From Saprospiraceae bacterium (GTDB taxonomy: Bacteria; Bacteroidota; Bacteroidia; Chitinophagales; Saprospiraceae), in contig JAHBTW010000015.1 of assembly GCA_019638385.1 (NCBI GenBank), positions 57,227 through 121,226 of the forward strand: 64,000 nt of DNA, in the 5' to 3' direction. The notes under the pieces were generated by a model. It did not search any database, was not told where the DNA came from, and saw only the letters and a list, made by a program, of their open reading frames with translations. Every line of letters begins with the position of its first letter. Within the stretch, counting starts at the first letter, position 1. Made by a program: the position numbers and the translations under genes. This document shows positions 1-9,160 of this stretch, piece after piece.

Positions 1-1105
1 GGAAGACAACGTGCGGGGCAGTTTTGAAAAACTCGGCGATGACGTGGTGTATATCCAGAAATTTATGTGGGGCGACCCCGGCCCCAACTGGCAGCGCTAC
101 CTGCGCCGGCCGGATGTGAGCTACAAGGATTTTCAGGCCGTTTCCGAAAAAGTAAACTCGGCACAGGTGATATCTTACGGGGTTTATATAGGTCGGAAAA
201 CCCTCAAATTCCAATCGTCGAATGTAAGCGATGTTGATTTTCAGGCCGTTTCTTACGGTTTTGACGAGTTGGTAAAACTCGACTTTCAGAGCGGGCGCTA
301 TTTTTCCCCTACGGAATATCACTACGGCGCCAACAAAATAATCATCGGTAGTAAGATAGCAGAAGGGCTGTTCGGCGCCAACGACCCCATAGGCCGCACC
401 ATCAAAATGGGCGGACATAAGTTTGATGTCATCGGCGTGCTCGCTCCCGCCGGGAAAAGTCTGATTGATATATTCCAATACGATAACTCCGCGATCATTT
501 CCTACGAACTGGGGCGAAAAGTAGCCAATCTTCGCCCCGACAACGCTTTTGGCAATGCGTCTATCAGTGTAAAAGCAAAGGACGGCGTCACCATTGAAGC
601 GCTCAAAGATGAAATCACCGGTGTGCTGCGGGTACAGCGCCGGCTAAAACCCCGCGAAGAAGACAACTTTTCGCTCAATACGCTCTCCATCATCAGTCAG
701 GCATTAGACGGATTCTTTATCGTTTTAAACATGCTCGGCATCGTCATCGGCGGTTTTGCCATTTTCGTGGGCATGTTTAGCGTAGCCAACATCATGTTCG
801 TATCGGTGAAGGAGCGGACCGGCATCATCGGCATCAAAAAAGCGCTCGGCGCCAAGCGGTTTATCATTTTGCTGGAATTCCTAATCGAATCCATCATCTT
901 GTGTCTGATCGGCGGCGCGATGGGCCTGCTGCTGGTGCAAATAGTCATTACCGGCCTCTCCAAAATCATTGATTTTGAGTTGTTTCTCTCTTCGAGCAAC
1001 ATCATTTTGGGCGTGGTCACCTCCGTTGTAGTGGGTATCTTGGCCGGACTGATACCTGCGTGGCAAGCGGCCCGGATGGACCCTGTGGAGGCGATGAGGA
1101 AGTAG
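1..1105 (+). CDS. ABC transporter permease, MacB/FtsX type (5' truncated)
   Basis: The reading frame is open from base 2, so the true start lies upstream of the window and 367 residues are visible. The visible part has the periplasmic MacB-like core domain, including the typical phrase GANDPIGRTIKMGG, followed by three hydrophobic segments in the last 130 residues. It ends in the characteristic FtsX tail PAWQAARMDPVEAMRK. Members of this family couple cytoplasmic ATP hydrolysis to work in the periplasm, exporting substrates or lipoproteins, together with a separate ATPase that would be encoded upstream. Substrate is not predictable. Family assignment is firm. Confidence 0.9.
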   Translation, partial: EDNVRGSFEKLGDDVVYIQKFMWGDPGPNWQRYLRRPDVSYKDFQAVSEKVNSAQVISYGVYIGRKTLKFQSSNVSDVDFQAVSYGFDELVKLDFQSGRYFSPTEYHYGANKIIIGSKIAEGLFGANDPIGRTIKMGGHKFDVIGVLAPAGKSLIDIFQYDNSAIISYELGRKVANLRPDNAFGNASISVKAKDGVTIEALKDEITGVLRVQRRLKPREEDNFSLNTLSIISQALDGFFIVLNMLGIVIGGFAIFVGMFSVANIMFVSVKERTGIIGIKKALGAKRFIILLEFLIESIILCLIGGAMGLLLVQIVITGLSKIIDFELFLSSSNIILGVVTSVVVGILAGLIPAWQAARMDPVEAMRK

Positions 1106-1106
1106 T

Positions 1107-1146
1107 TTAGAAATAGCTGCGAGCTATGAGCTTCGAGTGCGCTATG
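1107..1146. repeat. GAGCT word repeat, copy 1
   Basis: Short degenerate direct repeat of the form GCGAGCTATGAGCTTCGAG between two convergent genes, supplying the last codons and stop of the TRAP binding protein. The same words recur at 2270-2353. Confidence 0.55.
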
Positions 1147-2266
1147 AGTCCGGCTGCAAGCCTTCGTAAAATGCCGCTTCTGTTATATCTGCATAATCGC
1201 GGGCGAGTTTCCGGTATTGCTGGTAAGAGGCATACACTTTTGCCGCGAAGGGATCGCCTGCAATCATTTCCTTCATGAGTTCTGCGGTATGGGTGCGCAG
1301 TTGATTCATAATTTCTTCAGAAAAAGCGCGAATTTCCAACCCATCCGCTGCCATTTCTGCCAGGGCTTGCGCGTTGCGGGTTTCCATCTCCGACAGGCAC
1401 CAATGATTTACAGCAAAAGCGGCGGTTCGCACAATGGCCTGTAAATCAGGGGGTAGTTGCGCAAATTTATCCTTATTGATAAAAAACTCCAGCACGGTGC
1501 CGGGTTCGTGCCAGCCGGGGTAGTAGTAATATTTGGCAATTTGGTGAAAACCCATGAGCCGGTCGTGATAGGGGCCGAGCCATTCGGTGGCGTCAATGAC
1601 GCCGCGCTCCAGACCGGTGTAAATTTCGCCGCCGGCGAGCAGCACCGGTGCGCCGCCTGCTTTTTCCAGCACGCGCCCGCCGAGGCCGGGAATGCGCATT
1701 TTCAATCCTTTTAGGTCTTCCACCCGATTGATTTCGCGATTGAACCAACCGCCCATCTGCACGCCGGTATTACCGCCGAGCAGGGGGATGAGGTTGAAGG
1801 GGGTGTAGAGTTCTTCCCACAGTTCCAGCCCGCCGCCGCTGATGAGCCAGCCGTTCATTTGCTGGGCGTTCATACCGAACGGGACGCTGGCAAAAAAGGA
1901 AGCGGAAGGCGCCTTGCCTGCCCAATAGTACGCGGCGCCGCACCCCATTTCGGCCACACCGTTGCGCACGGCATCGAAGGCTTCTAATGCGGGTACCAGC
2001 TCTCCGCCGCCGAATACTTTTATTTCCAACCGCCCGCCCGACATGGCTTTCACCATTTCTGCAAAGCGAGTGCAAGTATCGCCGATGACGGGAAAATTGG
2101 GCGGCCAGGTGGTCACCATTTTCCAGCGGAATACGTCTTTGCTCACATCGGCGCCATTCTCTTGCGATTGGGCATGGCTTTCGCCCAACAGCGCGCGCAA
2201 AGCTACCGGCAGCGCTATGACGCCGGCCGCTAAGCCTTTGAAGAATGTTTTGCGAGAGATCGGCAT
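1142..2266 (-). CDS. TRAP transporter solute-binding protein (DctP/TakP-like)
   Basis: A 374-residue exported binding protein. The N-terminus has SRKTFFKG followed by a hydrophobic stretch and an AHA-like cleavage region, resembling a Tat signal with RK in place of RR. The body has TRAP binding-protein hallmarks: FRWKMVTTWPP near the mature start, the central ligand-clamp region with LKGLKMRIPG, and ERGVIDATEW. This type binds organic acids such as 2-oxo acids and delivers them to a DctQM membrane pair. No DctQ or DctM gene is visible nearby, so the partner is elsewhere or absent. The stop codon falls inside a GAGCT word repeat that also fills the gap to the convergent permease gene. Confidence 0.88.
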   Translation of the reverse strand: MPISRKTFFKGLAAGVIALPVALRALLGESHAQSQENGADVSKDVFRWKMVTTWPPNFPVIGDTCTRFAEMVKAMSGGRLEIKVFGGGELVPALEAFDAVRNGVAEMGCGAAYYWAGKAPSASFFASVPFGMNAQQMNGWLISGGGLELWEELYTPFNLIPLLGGNTGVQMGGWFNREINRVEDLKGLKMRIPGLGGRVLEKAGGAPVLLAGGEIYTGLERGVIDATEWLGPYHDRLMGFHQIAKYYYYPGWHEPGTVLEFFINKDKFAQLPPDLQAIVRTAAFAVNHWCLSEMETRNAQALAEMAADGLEIRAFSEEIMNQLRTHTAELMKEMIAGDPFAAKVYASYQQYRKLARDYADITEAAFYEGLQPDS

Positions 2267-2269
2267 GTT

Positions 2270-2353
2270 TTTTGAGCTACGAGCTTTGAGCCGCGAGCTT
2301 TGAGTTTTGAGTTTTTAGCAACTCATAGCTCGAAGCTCGCAGCTCGCAGCTAC
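2270..2353. repeat. GAGCT word repeat, copy 2, imperfect hairpin
   Basis: The left half reads GAGCTACGAGCTTTGAG and onward. The right half is its imperfect reverse complement, ending CTCGCAGCTCGCAGCTAC. Together they can form an imperfect stem of about 30 bp between the TRAP binding protein gene and the upstream Asp-box gene, both on the minus strand. It may act as a terminator or be a mobile repeat. Confidence 0.55.
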
Positions 2354-2358
2354 TATTA

Positions 2359-5300
2359 TTACCTGAAAAGCAAATGTAGCCATTCCTCTGAAAACCCGGA
2401 TGCAGCATCGCCGGCTTTTGTCTCTTCGCTCATAAACGCCTCGAAAGTTTTGTAGGTGACGGCGCCGAGATTTGCTTTGGTGAGCATGGTATTGAGTGCG
2501 ACCACCTCTGTTTGGAGCATGGATTCCACTCTCTTTTCCAGTTCGCCGATGGCTTGTTCCATTTTGGTCGTGAGTTGCAATTGGGTTCCGGTGGGTTTTC
2601 CGGGGAAGGAACTGATCTGCCGGTAAATGTCGGAGAGTTCTTCGCGCAGCGCTTCGTCCTCATCCACATAGCCGTCGCCGCCCATAAATACGAGGCCGTC
2701 TTTCTCTTTTTGAGCTTTGGCCGCCAATTTATCCGTCGCCGTTTTCACTTTCCCCTTCGTTTTGGGCGCCAGCTCTTTGGCTTGTTTTTCTACATCGGCC
2801 AGCACATCGTACAGATAGGCCAACTGCTCGGTGAGGTGGTAGAGTTTCAGCGTGGTTTCGTGCTGCACCTTGCGTTCCGACGCTGTGTAGAGAGAGGTCG
2901 GGTCGTTGGCAAGGGTGAAAGCGCTTTCGTAGGTATCATTGCCTTTGACGAGCTTTACCTGATATTCGCCGGCGGGGAAATTGGGGCCGAATAAGGAGCC
3001 GAATAAGGCCATGCGGTTGTTGGTGGGCGCCGATTTGGGTTTTTCCATAGCCGTAGGCATTTCCACCACGTTGATGCCGGCGCTTTTACCTGCCGGCAGG
3101 GTGCGCAGCAATTGCCCGTCTTTCCACACCTCTACATACATCTTGCCGAAGGTGTGGCGCTTGCTCATGTAATAAACGATTTTGGCCGCCGAGCTGGGAT
3201 TGGCGCCGACAAACTGCCCTTGCCCGCCGAACCAGCCGCCGCCCGCGCCGGGGTCGCGCAGGATGGTGGGCGATGTTTTGAAAAAATGCACCGGCTTGGC
3301 CAACACCTCCGGTGAAATTTGCCGCAGTGGCGTAATGTCGTCAATGATGACCGCGCCGCGGCCATGCGTTCCGAGTACTAAGGCATGGTCGCGCGGGTGA
3401 ATGGCGATGTCGTGTACCGCCACTTTGGGCAGGTTGTTTTCGAATCGTGCCCAGTTGGCGCCGCCGTCCACGGAAATGAACAGGCCGAATTCCGTGCCGA
3501 GGAACAACAAGTCGGGATTGACCAAATCCTGCCGGATACAGAACGCATAACCCTCCACCTGATCGGTGATTAAGTTCTTCCAGGTTTTGCCGCCGTCGGC
3601 AGTTTTGAACAGATACGGTTTCATGTCGCCCGTTCGATGGCCGTCGAAGGTAACAAACGCAGTGAGGCGGTCGAAACGGCCGGGTTCGACATACGAGACC
3701 CAGGTGTTTTTGGGCAAACCGGATATGTTGCCAACTGCATTTATCCAGTTGCGGCCTGCGTCGGTAGTGATGTGGAGGTTGCCGTCGTCGGTGCCGGCCC
3801 AGATCACGTTTCCATCTTTCGGCGATTCGCCGATGGCGTAAATGGTACAGTGGTTTTCGGCAGTGGAATTGTCAATGGTGAGGCCGCCGGATTCTTTCTG
3901 GCGGAGTTTGGCGGGATCATTGGTGCTCAGGTCGGGGGAGATGATTTTCCAGGAATCGCCTTTGTCGTTGGACATAAACAGGAACTGCGATCCGAAGTAC
4001 ATTCTGTCGGGGTCGGTGGGGCTGAGGTGGATGGGCGTATTCCAGTTGAATCGGTATTTGTTTTCCGTGCCGACAGGGTAGGGTTTGATTTGTTGGGCCA
4101 TGCCCGATTTCTTGTTGTAGCGCACGATGTTTCCTCCCTGATATTCGGAAAATACAATGTCTTTATCGGTAGGGTGCCTGAACGACCAAAAGCCGTCGCC
4201 GCCGAGGGTAGATTTCCAATCGGCATTGGTCACGCCGCCCGATTTTTGGGAGGGAGCAAACCAGGAGCCGTTGTCTTGCAGGCCGCCATATACATTGAAC
4301 GGGATTTCGTCATCCACGCTGATGTGGTAAAATTGGGAGACCGGCAGATTCATAAACATCTTGAAAGAGCGCCCCCGGTCGAAGGACTCATACACGCCGC
4401 CGTCGGAGCCGAGGATGACGTGTTTGGTATTGTTGGGGTTTATCCACACGGCATGGATGTCGGAATGTACGCTGCCGGGCATGGAGCGGAAGCCCTTGCC
4501 CCGGTTTTCGCTGACGATGAGGTTGAGGCCGGTTTTATATACAATGCTGTCATTTTTAGGGTCCACGTTCATGGTGGAGAAATAGAAGGGGCGCACCGTG
4601 ACGCCGAATTCGTTGTTCACTTTTTCCCAGTTGGCGCCGGCATCGGTGCTGAGGTAGAGGCCCCGTTTGTCTTTCGATTTACACTCTACGGTCAGATAAA
4701 CGACATTGCCGTTGGAAGGCGCTACGGCTATTGCCAAACGGCCGAGGGTTTCCTGCGGCAGGCCGTTGTGCGCGGTGTTCCAGGTGTTGCCGCCGTCGGT
4801 GGTTTTGTACAGCGCGCTTTTGCCGCCGAAACCTGAATCGAAAAAGTAGGGGTATCGGCGAAAGCCCCACATAGCGGCGTAGAGTACGTCGGGTTTTTGA
4901 GGGTCAATGCTGAGGTCGGCAGCGCCGGTGTTTTCGTCTATATACAAGATGCGGTTCCAGGTTTTGCCGCCGTCTGCGGTTTTATACACGCCGCGCTCCT
5001 CGTTGGCATTCCAGAGGTGCCCCAACACAGCCACATATACGATGTCGGAATTGGCGGGGTGAACAATGATTTTGGCAATGCGTTCGGAGTTTTTAAGACC
5101 GAGGTGTTTCCATGTGGTACCGCCGTCGGTAGTTTTGTAAACGCCGTCCCCAACAGAGACACTGTTGCGCACGTTGCATTCGCCGGTTCCTACCCAAACG
5201 ATATCGGGGTTGTTTTGGTCAATGGCCAATGCGCCGACAGATTGCGTATGCTCATCAAAGACCGGGCGGAACTCCGCGCCGCCGCTCACCGATTTCCACA

Positions 5301-5496
5301 CGCCGCCGCTCGCCGTGCCTACGAAAATAACTTCCGGTTTGTCATTCACCGCGTCTATCGCCGTGATGCGTCCGCTCGTGACGGCCGGCCCGATGTGCCG
5401 CGCCCGCAATGCGCCGAAAAGAGAACTGCCGCTTTGGGCAAAAAGGGACGCAGTAGAAAAAAGAAGAGCGATGGAGAGGAGTATCTTTTTGGTCAT
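2359..5496 (-). CDS. Exported Asp-box (BNR/sortilin VPS10-type) beta-propeller protein
   Basis: A 1045-residue protein with a Sec signal peptide (MTKKILLSIALLFSTASLFA, cleaved near FAQ). It carries many Asp-box motifs of the form TxDGGxTW (KTTDGGTTWKHL, KTADGGKTWNRI, KTTDGGNTWNTA, KTADGGKTWKNL). These mark the blades of one or two seven-bladed propellers of the sialidase/VPS10 superfamily. The C-terminal 250 residues form an alpha-helical, lysine-rich region after a beta domain. Homologous Bacteroidota proteins are usually named VPS10 domain-containing protein or glycosyl hydrolase, but I see no sialidase catalytic set, so enzymatic activity is not claimed. Probably periplasmic or surface located. 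Confidence 0.85.
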   Translation of the reverse strand: MTKKILLSIALLFSTASLFAQSGSSLFGALRARHIGPAVTSGRITAIDAVNDKPEVIFVGTASGGVWKSVSGGAEFRPVFDEHTQSVGALAIDQNNPDIVWVGTGECNVRNSVSVGDGVYKTTDGGTTWKHLGLKNSERIAKIIVHPANSDIVYVAVLGHLWNANEERGVYKTADGGKTWNRILYIDENTGAADLSIDPQKPDVLYAAMWGFRRYPYFFDSGFGGKSALYKTTDGGNTWNTAHNGLPQETLGRLAIAVAPSNGNVVYLTVECKSKDKRGLYLSTDAGANWEKVNNEFGVTVRPFYFSTMNVDPKNDSIVYKTGLNLIVSENRGKGFRSMPGSVHSDIHAVWINPNNTKHVILGSDGGVYESFDRGRSFKMFMNLPVSQFYHISVDDEIPFNVYGGLQDNGSWFAPSQKSGGVTNADWKSTLGGDGFWSFRHPTDKDIVFSEYQGGNIVRYNKKSGMAQQIKPYPVGTENKYRFNWNTPIHLSPTDPDRMYFGSQFLFMSNDKGDSWKIISPDLSTNDPAKLRQKESGGLTIDNSTAENHCTIYAIGESPKDGNVIWAGTDDGNLHITTDAGRNWINAVGNISGLPKNTWVSYVEPGRFDRLTAFVTFDGHRTGDMKPYLFKTADGGKTWKNLITDQVEGYAFCIRQDLVNPDLLFLGTEFGLFISVDGGANWARFENNLPKVAVHDIAIHPRDHALVLGTHGRGAVIIDDITPLRQISPEVLAKPVHFFKTSPTILRDPGAGGGWFGGQGQFVGANPSSAAKIVYYMSKRHTFGKMYVEVWKDGQLLRTLPAGKSAGINVVEMPTAMEKPKSAPTNNRMALFGSLFGPNFPAGEYQVKLVKGNDTYESAFTLANDPTSLYTASERKVQHETTLKLYHLTEQLAYLYDVLADVEKQAKELAPKTKGKVKTATDKLAAKAQKEKDGLVFMGGDGYVDEDEALREELSDIYRQISSFPGKPTGTQLQLTTKMEQAIGELEKRVESMLQTEVVALNTMLTKANLGAVTYKTFEAFMSEETKAGDAASGFSEEWLHLLFR

Positions 5497-5539
5497 GATG
5501 AGAAAATTTCAGGTTATCGAAAGTTCATCAGCAGAAAAA

Positions 5540-5584
5540 TCGGAAGTTCATCCCCGAATTAGAGACGGGGATAAACTTCCGATG
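5540..5584 (-). terminator. Rho-independent terminator after the LolA-like gene
   Basis: An 18-bp inverted repeat (arms 5540-5557 and 5567-5584, one mismatch, 9-nt loop) lies just past the stop codon of the minus-strand LolA-like gene. Read on the minus strand, the stem is followed by a run of T, as in an intrinsic terminator. Confidence 0.75.
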
Positions 5585-5598
5585 CGGTATTAAAATAA

Positions 5599-6318
5599 TT
5601 ATTTTTTGGGATAGACAAACCGCTCGTCCGGGTAGTCTTCGTTGGTCTTTACGGAGGTAATGGTCATTTTTTGTACCGACTCTCCGTCCATTTTAGATTC
5701 CATAAAGAAAGGAAACAAAAGGCCGTCCACTTCCTGATAATCGCTAAAATACGTTTCGGCAAACTGGCCTTTGGCCGGACCGGATTTCACCATCGTTTTG
5801 CTCATAATCGGTACGAAATACTCTGCATCGAAGTAGTGGTATTCCACATCGCCGTTTTTCTTAACGAGTTTCAGAATCTGCGCTTCGGCGCCTTCCACTT
5901 CGCCGGTTCCTTCATACGTTACCGTGTGGCCTTTGGCCTCGTAATTGAGAAAAGGGCTTTCAAACTCCTGAGAGGTCATGGTTTCTGCCATTTCATCGGG
6001 CATGGGTTGCGGGTCGGTTCCGCCTGCAAAGGGATTGATCCACCAGGCCGTTGTGCCGTCATAAGCCTGTACGATGCTCATGCCCTGTACATTTACCTCT
6101 ACGCGCTGCATGTTGGGCAGCTTGGCATAAATGGTACCCGGAAACTCCATACCCTGCATGGCCATTTTACCTTCCATCCGCGTGCTTTTGAGGTTTTTCC
6201 ATTTTTCGATTCCGCCGGTGTTGGTAAAGTATTTATCCAATACTTTTTCTACCGATTGTGCAGAGAGGGTGAATGCCGCAAACACCGGCAATACCATAAG
6301 CAAAATGCGCTTCATCAT
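5599..6318 (-). CDS. LolA-like outer-membrane lipoprotein-sorting family protein
   Basis: A 239-residue exported protein starting at the paired ATG codons 6318/6315. Residues before these do not look coding, and the signal peptide (KRILLMVLPVFAAFTLSAQ) begins there. The mature part has the unclosed beta-barrel pattern of the LolA/LppX fold, with phrases typical of Bacteroidota members: GIEKWKNLKSTRMEGKM, YDGTTAWWINPFAG, and a late LLFPFFMESKMDG. The role is probably binding or shuttling lipid or lipoprotein in the periplasm, but the paralogue's cargo is unknown. A candidate -7 box lies at 6355-6362 (TATATTCG on the minus strand) and a strong terminator follows. Confidence 0.78.
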   Translation of the reverse strand: MMKRILLMVLPVFAAFTLSAQSVEKVLDKYFTNTGGIEKWKNLKSTRMEGKMAMQGMEFPGTIYAKLPNMQRVEVNVQGMSIVQAYDGTTAWWINPFAGGTDPQPMPDEMAETMTSQEFESPFLNYEAKGHTVTYEGTGEVEGAEAQILKLVKKNGDVEYHYFDAEYFVPIMSKTMVKSGPAKGQFAETYFSDYQEVDGLLFPFFMESKMDGESVQKMTITSVKTNEDYPDERFVYPKK

Positions 6319-6441
6319 AGTTTTCGATTTAATTGAGTGAAATTGAATTGGTTGCGAATATAATGAATCCGAATACCCGGAACAGCCGGATATTCGATTA
6401 AAAGTAACCTTTCTTCGAAGAAAGAGTTCTTGGTACAACGC

Positions 6442-9084
6442 CTAAAATCCGGGCAACAGCATCACCGCATTTTGCATCATCCGCGACGGCCCGCGCCAAT
6501 ACATGCGAAACTGTGGATTGTCCACCAAAAATACCACCTTCCCGCGCCCCATCGGCAACACGCCTGCCAATGTATTGCCTGCCAAATGCTTCAGGTTTTC
6601 CTGCGAGGCGTACCCCGACGCGAGCAGTCCGGTTGCATCCGGGATATACCTGCCTACGGTGTGCAAATCCGGGTCGGGTTTGAGGGCTAATGCACCGGAC
6701 TTGAGGCTGTACAGCGTTTTGTCCATTCCGAAAGCGAGCGGGTGAGTATTGTCAACGGTGGCATTGAGCGCCGCGCCGGGTATGTTTCTCAACGCATTGA
6801 AATCATTGCGTTCGGCATAAGATATTTGCAGCGCCCGTTCGGAGGTGTCTCTTTTCGGCTCCAGCAATTTCACTTTCGTAAATTTGGACCGGTCGTCGGT
6901 AAAGAACGGTGCAGCGCCTTCCTGGGCAATGAGCACGCCGCCCGCCTCTACCCATGCTTTGAGTTGTTCGAGTTGTTCTTTTTGAAATATTTCGCGCAGC
7001 CCGGCCCCTCCGTTTGGCAATATAAGTACCTGGTAATCTTTGAGATCAGCATATCCATAGCGGGCGCCAAACTTGGGCACGGCCGTTTGGCGCAGCACCG
7101 AGGTGCGGATGCGCTCTACCGGCAGGCGGGTTTCCTGATCGAAAAGGAAATAGATTTGCCCGCAAGAATACATATCAAAAGGCGGGTCCACCATAAGGGC
7201 TACCTTAGGTCGTTCCACCGGGCGGTTTTTGGAGGAGGCGAGGTCGAATCCTTCCGCCATACGGCCGGTTGGGTGGCTGTTTATCAACACATTGGCAGCA
7301 GAGGCCACTTCGGCCATGTCTGCGGCGATACTGTCGGCTTTTTCTAAATTGCTGCCGGCCAGTACAATGAGCGTACCCGCGCCGTACTTGTTTTTTCCGT
7401 CGCTGAACGGCTCTGCAGCAGCTCTTACGCGGTAGCCTTTTTCCCATAGGGCCGCCAATGCACGGGGCGCATGGCGTTGTTTCCACTCAATGACATAGGC
7501 ATAGGCGGCTTCGGTTTTTTGCAGCCCGGCCGGTTGTTCGGGGGCTTTGTCCAGGCGCTCTGTTGCCGCTTTGTAAGGTAGTGTACTTGCGTATGCTTCC
7601 AGATTGAATGCCAGGGGCACCGACCAAGTGGATACATCGTACATCACGCTGTCTTCAATGGCCATGTTGCGCTCCAGAACGCTGTGCAGGAAAAGGTGCC
7701 GCGGCTGATTGGCCGGAATGACGAAGGCGCCTTTGGGGATGGTGCGGCGCTCGGTTTTGCCGCTGCGGTAGTTGAGTGCTTCCGGCAAGGTGACATCGGC
7801 CGTGGCGCGTTCCACTTGTACGCCATGCGCCATGAGCATAGCAATGGCATCGTAGAGGAATCCGCCGGGGTTGTCGGGCAGAAAATAGGCTTTCACCGGG
7901 GAGGCGCTGTTGCGATGGTTCCACACGTCGAAGCTGTATTGGAGCAGCTCTTTTCGCATGTCGCCGGCTTTGAGCAGCGTGGCCATAGAGGTGATGTAGT
8001 GATCCCAAACCCGTTGCCGGAGGGTAAGTACATAGCCGTCTTCGGTTTTAATGGTGCGCCCGCCGCCGATGCCGCCCTGTTCGGTGAGCATACTCACGGC
8101 GCCCAATACGCCGGGGTAGCTGGAGCCGTAGCCGGGATAAAAGAAGTCGAATACTTCGCGGGTGAAGTAGCTGATTTTGTGTTTGTCGAACTCCCGGATA
8201 TTGGCTCTTCCAAAGGTGTCGGAAAAAATTTCGTAGCGCTTGGGCAGCAGCAGGTTGCGCGGCGTAGTGCCGGGCGTAGTGAAATAATTGCTGTTGTAGC
8301 CCTGCTCGTGATAGTCCACATGTATCTGCGGCATCCAGCGTTGGTACTCCGTGGAGTGGGCGCGCGATTCCTGATTGACCATAAAAAACCAGTCGCGGTT
8401 GAGGTCAAACCAATAGTGATTGGTACGGCCCGCCGGCCAGGGTTCGTAGTGTTCCAGATCATTCGGTTCGGAAGCGGGCAGGCTGCGTTGCATGGATTTG
8501 TACCAATACACATAGCGGTCGCGCCCGTCGGGGTTGATACACACATAGAGCACAATGACGGAATTGTCTAACAGTGTACGAGTGGCTTCATCCTGAGCAG
8601 CAACTAAGCGGTAGGCCACTTGCATCACGGTTTCCGAACTGGACGTTTCGTTGCCGTGAATGCCGTAGCTCATGGAGAGGAATACCGGTTGTTTGTCAAT
8701 GAGTTGGGCAGCTTCGTTGGCCGGTAAGGCATCGGGGTCGGCGAGGCGGAGGTGCTGCAGGCGAAGTGCTTCCAGGTTGCGCATATTGGCTTCAGAACTG
8801 ATGACCACGTTGAGCAGCGGCCGGCCTTCGTACGTTTTGCCGTAGGTGTGGAGCACAATTTTGGGCGAGGAGGCGGCCAGTTTTTCAAAATATTGCACAA
8901 TGTGCGCATACAGCGTCAGTTCTTCTCCGAGCGGGTAGCCCAGAAATGCTTCGGGCGCCGGCACGGCGGCATCGTAAGTCAACTGCGGGTCGAAAGCGAA
9001 ACGCTTTTGGTCGGTCAGTTCCGATTGGGAAAAAAGAAGCGCAGGCAACGCGCAAAGGATTGCAAACAGGAGTGTTTTACGCAT
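6442..9084 (-). CDS. M14-family zinc carboxypeptidase, exported
   Basis: An 880-residue protein with a signal peptide (KTLLFAILCALPALLFSQ). The M14 catalytic set is visible: zinc ligands H143 and E146 in GIHGNETSS, the third ligand H259 in VDYHEQG, the substrate-binding arginine in DLNRDW (about 230), and general base E335 in MLTEQGG. The long C-terminal half (about residues 400-880) resembles the glutamine-amidotransferase-like accessory domain seen in large Bacteroidota M14 proteins. It should cleave peptides or peptide-like cell-wall material outside the cytoplasm. Substrate is unknown. A possible minus-strand -7 box (TAACTTCG) is at 9122-9129. Confidence 0.88.
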   Translation of the reverse strand: MRKTLLFAILCALPALLFSQSELTDQKRFAFDPQLTYDAAVPAPEAFLGYPLGEELTLYAHIVQYFEKLAASSPKIVLHTYGKTYEGRPLLNVVISSEANMRNLEALRLQHLRLADPDALPANEAAQLIDKQPVFLSMSYGIHGNETSSSETVMQVAYRLVAAQDEATRTLLDNSVIVLYVCINPDGRDRYVYWYKSMQRSLPASEPNDLEHYEPWPAGRTNHYWFDLNRDWFFMVNQESRAHSTEYQRWMPQIHVDYHEQGYNSNYFTTPGTTPRNLLLPKRYEIFSDTFGRANIREFDKHKISYFTREVFDFFYPGYGSSYPGVLGAVSMLTEQGGIGGGRTIKTEDGYVLTLRQRVWDHYITSMATLLKAGDMRKELLQYSFDVWNHRNSASPVKAYFLPDNPGGFLYDAIAMLMAHGVQVERATADVTLPEALNYRSGKTERRTIPKGAFVIPANQPRHLFLHSVLERNMAIEDSVMYDVSTWSVPLAFNLEAYASTLPYKAATERLDKAPEQPAGLQKTEAAYAYVIEWKQRHAPRALAALWEKGYRVRAAAEPFSDGKNKYGAGTLIVLAGSNLEKADSIAADMAEVASAANVLINSHPTGRMAEGFDLASSKNRPVERPKVALMVDPPFDMYSCGQIYFLFDQETRLPVERIRTSVLRQTAVPKFGARYGYADLKDYQVLILPNGGAGLREIFQKEQLEQLKAWVEAGGVLIAQEGAAPFFTDDRSKFTKVKLLEPKRDTSERALQISYAERNDFNALRNIPGAALNATVDNTHPLAFGMDKTLYSLKSGALALKPDPDLHTVGRYIPDATGLLASGYASQENLKHLAGNTLAGVLPMGRGKVVFLVDNPQFRMYWRGPSRMMQNAVMLLPGF

Positions 9085-9160
9085 CGGATGGTTTTTCTAT
9101 TTTGTTGCAATGGACAATTGGCGAAGTTAAAACGTTTTAAACGAATGAGATAAAGCTACA

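Noticed and set aside
3637..4836. Long open frame opposite the Asp-box protein gene
   Set aside because: It is a complementary-strand shadow of a clear Asp-box gene with no recognisable domain or start context.
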